In this document: one piece after another, positions 43,798 to 52,463 of the stretch | How the letters are laid out: every line of letters starts with the position of its first letter | How positions within the stretch are numbered: the stretch's first letter is position 1 | DNA from: Lachnospiraceae bacterium | GTDB lineage: Bacteria; Bacillota; Clostridia; Lachnospirales; Lachnospiraceae | Direction of reading: 5' to 3' | Assembly: GCA_024687125.1 (NCBI GenBank) | Contig: JAILFA010000096.1 | Coordinates: 1-64,000, forward strand | Length of the DNA stretch: 64,000 bases | The notes under the pieces: generated by a model | Told to the model about the DNA's origin: nothing | What the model saw: only the letters and a program-made list of their open reading frames with translations | Database searches by the model: none | Program-made: the position numbers and the translations under genes

Positions 43798-44354
43798 TGG
43801 CACTGACTGCCTATAAAGATATGACGGAAGAGGAGCTTCGCATACGCCAGGAGGAGATCATCGGTTCAGGTTCCGAGGATGAACTGCATGATCTCAGGTG
43901 TTTCCTGTTCCGTGAGAGCGTCCGCCTGACGACCAAGGAGCAGGCGATCGACGACAAATATGAGCGCTTTGAGACGGAACGCAGGCAGTTCCGCGATGAG
44001 ATGCGCGACCTCAACCGGCAGATGGAACGTGACCGCTGGCAGCTCCGCCAGGAGACGGAACTGTTTGACAAGCGGCTTGAGGTTTTAAAGAGCGGCTTTG
44101 ATCAGCTTGCTGCCGATAAAAAGCGTCTGGAGCAGGATCGTATGATGCTCGAGGCGGAGCGTGAGGTGGTGGAGAGGGCCCGTCTGGGCAGCGGGGAATT
44201 CCTGTTTCGCGGCGTGAGCGATTCCTGGACACTGAGAAAAAGGTACAGGGACCTGATCAAGATCTTCCATCCGGACAATGCTGGCGGAGACCATGAGATC
44301 ATCCAGATGATCAATCAGGAATACGAGGAACTCGCAGACGCGTACGGCGCCTGA
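43797..44354 (+). CDS. Coiled-coil protein with a C-terminal J-domain segment
   Basis: 185 residues. Residues about 50-135 form a long Glu/Arg-rich coiled coil. The last 45 residues resemble the core of a DnaJ domain: RKRYRDLIKIFHPDNAGGDHE with the HPD motif at 158-160, then a helix INQEYEELADAY. The HPD tripeptide suggests it can stimulate an Hsp70 ATPase. No membrane segment or zinc-finger region, so this is a minimal type III co-chaperone with the J domain at the C terminus, an unusual order. Coupled to gerW. Function unknown. Confidence 0.75.
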   Translation: MALTAYKDMTEEELRIRQEEIIGSGSEDELHDLRCFLFRESVRLTTKEQAIDDKYERFETERRQFRDEMRDLNRQMERDRWQLRQETELFDKRLEVLKSGFDQLAADKKRLEQDRMMLEAEREVVERARLGSGEFLFRGVSDSWTLRKRYRDLIKIFHPDNAGGDHEIIQMINQEYEELADAYGA

Positions 44355-44375
44355 ACGGATAAGAGGAACACGAAA

Positions 44376-44402
44376 AAGCGGCCCTGCGGCCGCTTCTTTC
44401 AT
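44376..44402. terminator. Shared terminator between convergent genes
   Basis: Perfect 8-bp stem AAGCGGCC/GGCCGCTT with a 4-base loop. A-rich sequence on the left and T-rich on the right let it serve both the J-domain gene and rpmB. Confidence 0.8.
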
Positions 44403-44439
44403 TAAAGAAAATGTGAGACGGAAACGTATCTGTTATGTC

Positions 44440-44625
44440 TCAGCCTCTTTCCACCTTGCCGGAGCGAAGGCAGGAGCTGCAAACGGGCATCTTCTTTTTC
44501 GCGCCGTTTACAAGCACCGTCACGCGCTGGATGTTGGCGTGCCAGATCTTATTGGATCTTCTGTGCGAATGGCTGACGTTGTTGCCGAAATGAACGCCCT
44601 TGCCGCAGATTTCACATTTAGCCAT
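44440..44625 (-). CDS. rpmB: Ribosomal protein L28
   Basis: Large-subunit protein of 61 residues. Starts MAKCEICGKGVHFGNNVSHSHRRSNK and ends with a second cysteine pair (CSSC), so this is the zinc-ribbon (C+) paralogue form. GGGAGG precedes the ATG. As in Bacillus, it is divergent from the asp23-fakA genes. A GC-rich hairpin occupies its leader. Confidence 0.97.
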   Translation of the reverse strand: MAKCEICGKGVHFGNNVSHSHRRSNKIWHANIQRVTVLVNGAKKKMPVCSSCLRSGKVERG

Positions 44626-44649
44626 GATGATAACCTCCCTTTAAAACCA

Positions 44650-44676
44650 CTGCGCGTCGCGTCTATGCGCGCGCAG
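44650..44676 (-). promoter_or_regulatory. GC-rich hairpin in the rpmB leader
   Basis: CTGCGCG and CGCGCAG arms, 7 bp, enclose a 13-base loop that can pair further (CGC/GCG). It lies between the predicted transcription start and the ribosome site, so it may regulate rpmB. No match to a known motif. Confidence 0.4.
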
Positions 44677-44681
44677 AAGAC

Positions 44682-44710
44682 ATAATATCAGAAATTCAAG
44701 ACAAATGCAA
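44682..44710 (-). promoter_or_regulatory. Promoter of rpmB
   Basis: Minus strand TTGCAT (44710-44705), 17-base spacer, TATTAT (44687-44682). Confidence 0.65.
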
Positions 44711-44745
44711 GTAAAAACATACTTTCTTTTTTTGTAAAAAGACAC

Positions 44746-44781
44746 TATAATGATTTGGGCAATTTATGGGTGCTTGCACCC
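44746..44781 (+). promoter_or_regulatory. asp23 promoter -10 and leader hairpin
   Basis: Consensus TATAAT at 44746-44751 with a poor -35; then a small hairpin GGGTG-CTTG-CACCC at 44768-44781, with a CUUG tetraloop, in the leader before the GGGAGGG ribosome site. Confidence 0.5.
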
Positions 44782-44802
44782 GCCACCATACGGGAGGGAT
44801 TT

Positions 44803-45165
44803 ATGAGATCTTCTACCATGAATACGCACATCGGGAATATCGCGATCGACAATGAGGTGATCGCTCAGTACGCGGGAGCCGTCGCGATGGAATGCTTCGG
44901 CGTCGTCGGCATGGCCGGTATCAGCGTCCGGGAGGGGCTCGCAAAGCTTCTGAAAAAGGACCGGATGACCCGCGGGATCCATGTTTATGCGACACCGGCG
45001 CATAAGCTGCGTCTTGATTTTCATGTGATCGTTTCCTACGGCGTGAGCATCATGGCGGTAGCTGACAATCTGATCGATAATGTAAAATACAAGGTCGAGG
45101 AGTTCACCGGGATGGAGATCGAGAAGATCAACATCTATGTTGAAGGTGTTCGGGTCATCGACTGA
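44803..45165 (+). CDS. Asp23/Gls24 family protein (YloU-like)
   Basis: 120 residues of the Asp23 family, small envelope-stress associated proteins. Start at ATG 44803 after CGGGAGGG; the sequence GNIAIDNEVIAQYAGAVAMECFGVVGMAG is characteristic. In Bacillus the homologue yloU lies directly before yloV (fakA), as here. Its biochemical role is unclear; a function linked to fatty-acid kinase is suggested by this conserved pairing. Confidence 0.9.
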   Translation: MRSSTMNTHIGNIAIDNEVIAQYAGAVAMECFGVVGMAGISVREGLAKLLKKDRMTRGIHVYATPAHKLRLDFHVIVSYGVSIMAVADNLIDNVKYKVEEFTGMEIEKINIYVEGVRVID

Positions 45166-45185
45166 GCAGGACGGAGGAAAGAGAG

Positions 45186-46856
45186 TTGAACGAAATGACC
45201 ATTGATGCTGCGATGCTCGCGAGGATGTTTCTCGCGGGCGCAAAGAGACTGGAATCGCAGCAGGCGATCATCAACGAGCTGAATGTTTTCCCCGTGCCGG
45301 ACGGTGATACGGGAACCAACATGACGGCGACCATCATGCAGGCGGCTGAGGAAGTCGCCGGCGAACAGGACGCTTCGATGGAAGTGATCTGCAAATCCAT
45401 TTCCTCCGGATCCCTCAGAGGGGCCAGAGGAAATTCGGGCGTGATCCTTTCCCAGCTCCTGCGCGGCTTTACCAAGGTCATCAAAAAGCAGGAGACGGTT
45501 GATGTCCCTGTTATCGCGGATGCCTTTGAAAAAGCGGTTGAAACGGCCTATAAGGCGGTCATGAAACCCAAGGAGGGCACGATCCTGACAGTCGCCAAGG
45601 GCGCGGCCGAGCAGGCCAGAGCTCTGGCAGACAACGGTGTAGAGGATCTGGATACCTTTTTCCGGGGCGTGATCGATTATGCGGACGAGGTCTTGGAAAA
45701 GACACCGGATATGCTGCCCGTCCTCAAGGAGGCGGGGGTCGTTGATTCCGGCGGCAAGGGCCTGGTGGAAGTGCTCAGGGGCGCGTATGACGGTTATCTC
45801 GGCAAAGGGATTCCGTTCTCCGCTTCTGCCGAAGAGGAGGCGCAGGAGGAAGAAGAGCGACTGAAATATGCCTATTGCGTGGTTCTCAGAGCCGTGCTCA
45901 AGCAGCCGCTCAACCGAAAGCAGATGAGCGATATCCGCAGCTTTCTCGCTTCCGTCGGTGACGGTGTGCGTGTGAGCGACTGCGGAGACGCCGGGATCTC
46001 CCTGCACATTCATACGGATGATCCGGGACTGGTGCTGCAGCGTGCCCTGATGTACGGTGATCTGCGCGAGGTCAGCGTGCACGATATCAAGACCGAGGGA
46101 CATATCGAGGGGCCGGCCGGAGAGCCTGTCACCGCGGAAGCTCTGGAGCTCGACAGTTCGATCATCGCCGAGGAACCCCAAGTTCCTGCGGAGAAGAAGC
46201 CGGTCGGATTTGTGGCCGTATGCGCCGGTGACGGGATGGCGGAGATCTTCAGGAGCCTCGGCTGCGATGCTGTGATCGAGGGCGGACAGACGATGAATCC
46301 CAGCACGGACGACATCATCCAGGCGGCGCATCAGGTGAACGCGGAGACCGTGTTCATCCTGCCGAACAACAAGAACATCATCCTGGCGGCGGATCAGGCC
46401 AAAAAGATGTGCGACAGCGAGAATCTGATCGTGATCCCCACAAAGACCATGCCGCAGGGTATTGCGGCGCTTGTGAGCTTTGTCCCGGACGATTCGCCCG
46501 AAGAAAACGAAACGATGATGAAAGATGCCATTACGCAGGTTTCGTCGGGTGAAGTGACCTATGCCGTGCGGGATACGGTGATCGACGGTACACAGATCCA
46601 CCAGGGAGATTACATGGGGATCGGCGAAAAGGGGATCCTCGATGTCGGCAGAGACAGAGTCGAGGTCGCGGCGGATATGATTGGCAGGATGATGACCGAC
46701 GGTCAGGAACTGATCAGTATCTATTACGGCGCCGATGTGGATGAACAGGAGACTGAGAAGCTCCAGTCCGTGCTGAGCGAGAGATTTCCGGGAGTCGATG
46801 TGGAAATGCAGTACGGCGGGCAGCCGGTATATGCCTATATCGCTTCCGTGGAATGA
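45186..46856 (+). CDS. fakA: Fatty acid kinase catalytic subunit FakA (YloV, DhaL-DegV-like)
   Basis: 556 residues. The N-terminal DhaL domain has NELNVFPVPDGDTGTNMTATIMQ with the metal-binding aspartates, then GARGNSGVILSQLLRG; the middle and C-terminal regions (from about 330) are the DegV-like parts (FVAVCAGDGMAEIFRSLG, GGQTMNPSTDDI). FakA phosphorylates fatty acids held by FakB/DegV proteins, so that exogenous fatty acids enter phospholipids. The TTG at 45186 follows GGAGG with 8-base spacing; ATG 45195 is a possible alternative. A FakB-type gene lies at 48981 and a DegV fusion at 55918. It ends in an ATGA overlap with recG. Confidence 0.92.
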   Translation: MNEMTIDAAMLARMFLAGAKRLESQQAIINELNVFPVPDGDTGTNMTATIMQAAEEVAGEQDASMEVICKSISSGSLRGARGNSGVILSQLLRGFTKVIKKQETVDVPVIADAFEKAVETAYKAVMKPKEGTILTVAKGAAEQARALADNGVEDLDTFFRGVIDYADEVLEKTPDMLPVLKEAGVVDSGGKGLVEVLRGAYDGYLGKGIPFSASAEEEAQEEEERLKYAYCVVLRAVLKQPLNRKQMSDIRSFLASVGDGVRVSDCGDAGISLHIHTDDPGLVLQRALMYGDLREVSVHDIKTEGHIEGPAGEPVTAEALELDSSIIAEEPQVPAEKKPVGFVAVCAGDGMAEIFRSLGCDAVIEGGQTMNPSTDDIIQAAHQVNAETVFILPNNKNIILAADQAKKMCDSENLIVIPTKTMPQGIAALVSFVPDDSPEENETMMKDAITQVSSGEVTYAVRDTVIDGTQIHQGDYMGIGEKGILDVGRDRVEVAADMIGRMMTDGQELISIYYGADVDEQETEKLQSVLSERFPGVDVEMQYGGQPVYAYIASVE

Positions 46857-48907
46857 CGGATCTTAAGGCGCCCCTTACGGTACTTAAGGGGATCGGTGAT
46901 AAAAACGCAAAGCTCTTCGACGCGTGCGGTGTGCGCACGGTCGGGGAGCTTTTGACATACTGGCCCCGTGCGTATGATCATTTTGAAGTACCCGTCACGC
47001 CCGATACCTTTCGGGCGGGGGAGCGGGTGGCTGTGCGCTGCCGCCTTGTACGCGAGCCGGCGCTTCGTTATGTCCGGCGGTTCGCGATCCTGACAGCGGA
47101 TGCCGCCTGCGGGACGGACGTGTTTCATGTCACCTGGTTCAACCAGCCTTATCTGAAGAGAAGCCTGTATGCCGGCAGGGAATATGTACTGCGCGGTATC
47201 CTGGCCGTCAAAGGAGCCTCATTTGTTCTGGAGCAGCCGTCGATCTATGCGCCTGAGGAATATGCGCAGATCGCCGGGAAATATCTTCCCAGATACCCGC
47301 TCGTCCGGGGACTGAAGAATACCGCGGTCATACGTGCGGTCAGACAGGCGCTGGAAAGCGCCGATCCGGGAACAGACGCGGTTCCTGAAGCTGTATCGGA
47401 TAAGAGGGGCTTTCTTTCCTATCAGGATGCGATCAGGATGATCCATTTTCCGCCCGATGACGGCTGCCGGGAACAGGCGAGACGCCGGCTGGCGTATGGC
47501 GAATTATTTCTTTTCCTCACGGGACTGGGACTGATGAAACGGGCGGATGAGCTCACCACCGGCGGGATCCGGATGCAGAGATGTCCCGAGGCGGACGATC
47601 TGGTCCGAAACCTGCCGTACAGCCTTACGGGGGCTCAGCAAAGAGTGCTGGAAGAGATCCTCGCGCAGATGGAGAGCGGGCAGCATGTTCACCGGCTGAT
47701 CCAGGGAGATGTGGGCTCGGGCAAGACGATCCTTGCGCTCCTGTTCATGCTTACCGCGGTGACTAACGGCTGTCAGGCGGCTCTCATGGCACCGACACAG
47801 GTACTGGCCGCGCAGCATTATGAGACCTTTGTCTCGATGACGGAAAAATATCATCTTCCGCTGCATCCGGTGCTGCTCTCGGGCACCTGCACGGCAGCGC
47901 AGCGCAGGAACATTCTGGCTTCGATCGAAAACGGCGAGGCGGACTGTGTGATCGGCACGAATGCTCTGATGCAGGACGCGGTGAGCTATCATAAACTGGG
48001 ACTTGTGATCACGGATGAACAGCACCGGTTCGGCGTGCGGCAGCGTGAAAAACTCGCCGGGAAAGGGGAGAGACCGCACATCATTGTCATGAGCGCCACG
48101 CCGATCCCCAGAACCCTTGCCCTGATCCTTTACGGAGACCTTGAGGTGTCTGTGCTGGATGAGATGCCCGCTTCCCGGAAAAGGATCAAAAACGCCCTCG
48201 TGGGCCCGGAATACCGCCCCAAAGCGTATAAATTCATCACGGAACAGGTGGCGGCAGGGCATCAGGCCTATGTGATCTGCCCCATGATCGAGGAGGGGGA
48301 GACGGAGGGCGAAGAAAACGTCAAAGATTACGCGGATAAGCTGAAAAGCGCTCTTCCGGAAAGCGTCCGTGTGGCGATCCTGCACGGCAGGATGAAGGCC
48401 GAGGAAAAGGACAGAGTCATGAGCGCTTTCGCCGCGGGGGAGACGGATGTGCTCGTATCGACTACGGTCGTTGAGGTGGGGGTCAATGTTCCCAACGCGA
48501 CCGTCATGATGATCGAGAATGCCGAACGCTTCGGCCTTGCCGCGCTCCATCAGCTGCGGGGTCGTGTGGGACGCGGGGAAGCCCAGTCCTATTGCATCTT
48601 TGTCAATACATCGGACAGTGAAGAGTCCGAAAAACGACTGCAGATACTGAGGGATTCGGTTGACGGATTTGCCATTGCGGATCAGGACTTAAAGCTCCGC
48701 GGCCCGGGAGAACTCTCCGGTGTCCGTCAGAGCGGAGAGATGGGATTCCGTCTGGCGGATATTTACGCGGATGCGGATCTGCTCCGGCAGGCGTCGGAGG
48801 ATGTCGGTGAGCTTCTCGCAGCGGATCCCCATCTGACCGCACCGGAACATGCGATCCTCAGAACAGCTGTTTCGGACAGGGTTCAGATGGATGTGAAAAC
48901 GCTATAA
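46853..48907 (+). CDS. recG: ATP-dependent DNA helicase RecG
   Basis: Branched-DNA helicase for fork reversal, 684 residues. N-terminal wedge/OB region (LTVLKGIGDKNAKLFDACGV, then FHVTWFNQPYLK), helicase motif I GDVGSGKTILAL, motif II DEQHRFGV, motif III SATPIPRTL, and motif VI QLRGRVGRG. Overlaps fakA as ATGA; recG downstream of yloU-yloV is an order shared with Bacillus. No clear terminator follows; a promoter for the DegV gene lies 5-33 bases on. Confidence 0.97.
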   Translation: MTDLKAPLTVLKGIGDKNAKLFDACGVRTVGELLTYWPRAYDHFEVPVTPDTFRAGERVAVRCRLVREPALRYVRRFAILTADAACGTDVFHVTWFNQPYLKRSLYAGREYVLRGILAVKGASFVLEQPSIYAPEEYAQIAGKYLPRYPLVRGLKNTAVIRAVRQALESADPGTDAVPEAVSDKRGFLSYQDAIRMIHFPPDDGCREQARRRLAYGELFLFLTGLGLMKRADELTTGGIRMQRCPEADDLVRNLPYSLTGAQQRVLEEILAQMESGQHVHRLIQGDVGSGKTILALLFMLTAVTNGCQAALMAPTQVLAAQHYETFVSMTEKYHLPLHPVLLSGTCTAAQRRNILASIENGEADCVIGTNALMQDAVSYHKLGLVITDEQHRFGVRQREKLAGKGERPHIIVMSATPIPRTLALILYGDLEVSVLDEMPASRKRIKNALVGPEYRPKAYKFITEQVAAGHQAYVICPMIEEGETEGEENVKDYADKLKSALPESVRVAILHGRMKAEEKDRVMSAFAAGETDVLVSTTVVEVGVNVPNATVMMIENAERFGLAALHQLRGRVGRGEAQSYCIFVNTSDSEESEKRLQILRDSVDGFAIADQDLKLRGPGELSGVRQSGEMGFRLADIYADADLLRQASEDVGELLAADPHLTAPEHAILRTAVSDRVQMDVKTL

Positions 48908-48911
48908 GGTA

Positions 48912-48940
48912 TGGACGCAGACGGGCATCTGCGGTATAAT
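48912..48940 (+). promoter_or_regulatory. Promoter of the degV gene
   Basis: TGGACG at 48912-48917, 17-base spacer and consensus TATAAT at 48935-48940, 40 bases before the start codon. Confidence 0.55.
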
Positions 48941-48980
48941 AAATTGTTAATTTGCTTTTCTTTTGGGAGTAGAGGTGTTT

Positions 48981-49853
48981 ATGGGCAGGGTCGCGATCGT
49001 AACGGATTCGAACAGCGGTATCACACAGCGGGCAGCCGAGGAACTGGGCGTTTTTGTCCTGCCGATGCCTTTTCGTATCGATAATAAAGACTATTACGAG
49101 GATATCAACATCACGCAGGAAGAGTTCTATACTCTGATCGAAGCGGGCGGTGAGGTCACCACCTCGCAGCCTTCTCCCGCGGAGGTGCAGGCGCTGTGGG
49201 ACAGACTCCTGGAGGATCACGATCAGATCGTGCATATCCCGATGAGCAGCGGTCTCTCCGGGAGCTGTCAGAGTGCGGGAATGCTCGCGGAATCCTATGA
49301 CGGAAAAGTTGAGGTGGTCGACAACCAGCGCATATCCGTCACCCTGCGCCGTTCCTGTATTGACGCCCTTGAACTTGCCGCCGGCGGGATGAACGCGGCG
49401 CAGATCAAGGCGGAGCTGGAGCGCACCGGCCTGGATACCTCGATCTACATCATGCTGGATACGCTTTCTTACCTTAAGCGAGGCGGGCGGATCACACCCG
49501 CGGCGGCGGCGATCGGATCGCTCCTGAAGATCAAGCCCGTCCTGCAGATCCAGGGCGAAAAGCTGGATGCCTTTGCCAAAGCAAGGACCAGCGCGCAGGG
49601 CAAAAAAATGATGATCCAGGCGATCCGAAATGATATCGAGCGCAGATTCGGCGGACTGGATGTGCATGACGTCGATATCGATATGGCGTATACGCGGCAC
49701 GAGGATATGCTGCTGGAGTTTCGGGAGGAAGTGGCGGAGGCATTTCCCTGGGCGGGGGAGATCCATTATGATCCGCTTTCACTTTCCGTCGGATGCCACA
49801 TCGGTCCCGGTGCGATCGCTGTCACCGTGACAAAGCGGAACCACTTTTCATAG
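48981..49853 (+). CDS. DegV/FakB family fatty-acid-binding protein
   Basis: 290 residues. The N-terminal start RVAIVTDSNSGI, the head-group loop TTSQPSP (T60-S65), the second loop SSGLSGS (S89-S95), the mid helix TLSYLKRGGRI, and HIGPGAIAVTV near the C terminus are all canonical, so binding of a fatty acid with its carboxylate or acyl-phosphate is expected. FakB proteins present fatty acids to FakA, which is encoded four kilobases upstream. ATG 48981 is preceded by GAGGTG; a TTG further up is less likely. Ligand chain type cannot be told from sequence. Confidence 0.92.
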   Translation: MGRVAIVTDSNSGITQRAAEELGVFVLPMPFRIDNKDYYEDINITQEEFYTLIEAGGEVTTSQPSPAEVQALWDRLLEDHDQIVHIPMSSGLSGSCQSAGMLAESYDGKVEVVDNQRISVTLRRSCIDALELAAGGMNAAQIKAELERTGLDTSIYIMLDTLSYLKRGGRITPAAAAIGSLLKIKPVLQIQGEKLDAFAKARTSAQGKKMMIQAIRNDIERRFGGLDVHDVDIDMAYTRHEDMLLEFREEVAEAFPWAGEIHYDPLSLSVGCHIGPGAIAVTVTKRNHFS

Positions 49854-49886
49854 AGCGGGATCTGCTGATCCATAAGGGGGGAGATC

Positions 49887-50450
49887 ATGGATAAAAAGAT
49901 GAGAAGCATCGGGATCAAAATGAGCCTTCTGATGGGGCTGACGATGAGCCTGTTCCTGTCCCTGGTGGGTACGGTGCACGGCCTGAGCAGTTCTCCGGCC
50001 GAGGTTCCTTTTATGGGATATGTGATGAGCTATCTCAAAGGCTTTGCTGTGAGCCTCATCATCAGCCTGGTGATCGGCTTTATCGTCCCGATGGGCCGGA
50101 TCAGCCGGGCGATCGGTGAAAAGGCCGGACACGGGACACTCAAGGCGAGGATCCTTGACAGCTTTGTTTCCAATCTGATCTACACGCCGATCATCACGGT
50201 GGTGATGGTCGCTCTGAACTACGGCAATGCGGCATCGCAGGCTGAGGCACACGGACAGGCGGCTCCGCCGTTTATCATGATGTTCCTGTCGTCCCTGTGG
50301 ATCTGTTTCCTTGTGGGCTGGGTCATCATCTTTATCGTACAGCCGCTGTATATGAAGCTTTTGATGAAAGGGATCCCTGCAGGGGGTCCGGGAATGGGAG
50401 GCCCCGAAAGACGCGGCCCGGGCGGCCGGGGGCCTGAAGGTCAGGCATGA
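49887..50450 (+). CDS. Four-helix membrane protein of unknown function
   Basis: 187 residues, about four hydrophobic helices arranged as two pairs (residues about 10-30, 50-68, 93-112, 132-152). The two halves look similar (GIKMSLLMGLTMSLFLS and SNLIYTPIITVVMVALNY), faintly recalling the DUF2798 repeat, but I would not name it. The last 20 or so residues form a Gly/Pro/Arg-rich tail (GGPGMGGPERRGPGGRG). A strong AAGGGGGGAG site precedes the ATG. Between the DegV gene and the gyrase B-like gene; no context-based function. Confidence 0.65.
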   Translation: MDKKMRSIGIKMSLLMGLTMSLFLSLVGTVHGLSSSPAEVPFMGYVMSYLKGFAVSLIISLVIGFIVPMGRISRAIGEKAGHGTLKARILDSFVSNLIYTPIITVVMVALNYGNAASQAEAHGQAAPPFIMMFLSSLWICFLVGWVIIFIVQPLYMKLLMKGIPAGGPGMGGPERRGPGGRGPEGQA

Positions 50451-50468
50451 GGAGAAAATCACATCAAT

Positions 50469-52397
50469 ATGGGAAGTCTGGTAAATAACGATTATAACGC
50501 ATCAAGCATCACGGTACTGGAGGGCCTGGAGGCTGTCCGCATGCGACCCGGCATGTACATCGGGTCGACGACGACCAGAGGCCTGAACCACCTGGTCTAC
50601 GAGATCGTGGACAATGCCGTGGATGAGCATCTGGCGGGATTCTGCAGTGAGATCCGCGTGACGCTGGAGGCTGACGGATCCGCGACAGTCGAGGACAACG
50701 GCCGCGGTGTTCCGGTTGACCGGCACGCCAAAGGAATCTCCGCGGAGCGTATTGTCTACACGACACTCCATGCGGGCGGAAAGTTTGACAACAGCTCCTA
50801 CAAGACGAGCGGCGGACTACACGGTGTGGGCAGCTCCGTTGTCAATGCGCTGTCTTCCCGTATGACCGTCCTCATCAAGACCGGCGGCCATATCTATCAG
50901 GATACCTATGAACGGGGGGAACCGACCACACCTCTGGTGATGGGGCTGCTCACACCGATCGGAGATACCAGGAAGACCGGGACCAAGGTCAATTTCCTGC
51001 CGGATGATACGATCTTCGAAAAGACACGCTTCAAGGAGGACGACATCAAATCCCGCCTTCATGAGACAGCGTATCTCAACCCGACGCTCACGATCATTTA
51101 TGAGGATAAGCGCCCGGGAACCGAAGAGACCATCACCTTCCATGAGGAGGAAGGGATCGTCGGCTTTGTGAAGGAGCTCAACAAGGGACACGAGGCAGTG
51201 ACGGATGTGATCTCCGTGCAGGGGGCGAGCGAGGGGATCGAGGTTGCCTGTGCCTTCCAGTACATCGGTGAATTCCGCGAAGAGGTGCTGGGCTTCTGCA
51301 ACAACATCTACAACGCCGAAGGCGGTACCCATCTGACCGGCTTCAAGACAGTACTCACCTCGGTCATAAATAATTACGCCAAGGGACTGGGTTCCCTCAA
51401 GGAAAAGGACGCCAACTTCACGGGTGCGGATGTCCGCAACGGACTGACAGCGGTCATTTCGATCAAGCATCCCGACCCGCGGTTTGAAGGACAGACCAAG
51501 ACCAAGCTCGACAACCAGGATGCCTCCAAGGTGGTCTCCAGGGTTGTGGGAGACGAGATCGTAAGGTTCTTTGACCGCAATCTCGAGACGCTCAAATCCG
51601 TCATCGCATGCGCGGAAAAAGCGGCAAAGATCCGCAGAACCGAGGAAAAGGCCAAAACGAATATGCTCACCAAGCAGAAGTATTCGTTTGATTCCAACGG
51701 CAAGCTCGCGAACTGCATCAGCCGTGACGCGAAAAAGTGCGAGATCTTTATCGTCGAGGGTGATTCCGCCGGCGGCAGTGCCAAGATGGCCAGAGACAGG
51801 GAATATCAGGCGATCCTGCCGATCCGCGGCAAGATCCTCAATGTAGAAAAAGCGTCGATCGACAAGGTGCTCGCGAACGCGGAGATCAAGACCATGATCA
51901 ACGCGTTCGGCTGCGGCTTTTCAGAGGGCTACGGCAATGATTTCGATATCAGGAAGCTCCGCTACGACAAGATCATCATCATGGCGGATGCCGATGTGGA
52001 CGGCGCGCATATCGCGACGCTGCTGCTGACGCTGTTTTACCGGTTTATGCCGGATCTCATCTATGAGGGGCATGTCTACATCGCCATGCCTCCGCTGTAC
52101 AAGGCGATCCCGGCCAGAGGAGAGGGCGAGTACCTCTACGATGACGAGGCGCTGATGCGCTATCGAAAAAAGCACAAGGGCTCCTTTACGCTGCAGCGCT
52201 ACAAGGGACTGGGAGAGATGGATCCGGAGCAGCTGTGGGAGACGACGCTGGATCCCGCGCGCAGACTGATGAAATCCGTGCAGATCGAGGATGCCAGAAT
52301 GGCGTCAGAGATGACCGAGCTCCTCATGGGAGTCGATGTGTCGCCCCGCCGCGACTATATCCACGCGCACGCGACGGATGCGATGCTGGACGTGTGA
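50469..52397 (+). CDS. Type IIA topoisomerase B subunit (GyrB/ParE)
   Basis: 642 residues. GHKL ATPase domain (VYEIVDNAVDEH, DNGRGVPVD, GGLHGVGSSVVNALS), transducer, and the TOPRIM domain (EGDSAGGSAKMAR, PIRGKILNVEKA, MADADVDGAHIATLL), with C-terminal QRYKGLGEMDPEQLWETT. Length suits both GyrB and ParE. The neighbouring A subunit gene is absent, and the typical dnaA-recF context of gyrB is not here, so ParE or a second GyrB paralogue is likely. The ATG at 50469 lies 14 bases after GGAG, an unusually long spacing. Confidence 0.9.
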   Translation: MGSLVNNDYNASSITVLEGLEAVRMRPGMYIGSTTTRGLNHLVYEIVDNAVDEHLAGFCSEIRVTLEADGSATVEDNGRGVPVDRHAKGISAERIVYTTLHAGGKFDNSSYKTSGGLHGVGSSVVNALSSRMTVLIKTGGHIYQDTYERGEPTTPLVMGLLTPIGDTRKTGTKVNFLPDDTIFEKTRFKEDDIKSRLHETAYLNPTLTIIYEDKRPGTEETITFHEEEGIVGFVKELNKGHEAVTDVISVQGASEGIEVACAFQYIGEFREEVLGFCNNIYNAEGGTHLTGFKTVLTSVINNYAKGLGSLKEKDANFTGADVRNGLTAVISIKHPDPRFEGQTKTKLDNQDASKVVSRVVGDEIVRFFDRNLETLKSVIACAEKAAKIRRTEEKAKTNMLTKQKYSFDSNGKLANCISRDAKKCEIFIVEGDSAGGSAKMARDREYQAILPIRGKILNVEKASIDKVLANAEIKTMINAFGCGFSEGYGNDFDIRKLRYDKIIIMADADVDGAHIATLLLTLFYRFMPDLIYEGHVYIAMPPLYKAIPARGEGEYLYDDEALMRYRKKHKGSFTLQRYKGLGEMDPEQLWETTLDPARRLMKSVQIEDARMASEMTELLMGVDVSPRRDYIHAHATDAMLDV

Positions 52398-52463
52398 TGC
52401 CAGGAGACCAAACATATGCAGCGAAGCAATCCGATGGCATCACAGATATGAAAGGAAGTGTAA

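Noticed and set aside
44413-44685. 90-codon plus-strand frame over rpmB
   Set aside because: It is antisense to the unmistakable rpmB gene and its ribosome site.
48918-48933. GCAGA/TCTGC hairpin after recG as a terminator
   Set aside because: Only 5 bp, no following T run, and it lies within the spacer of a plausible promoter.
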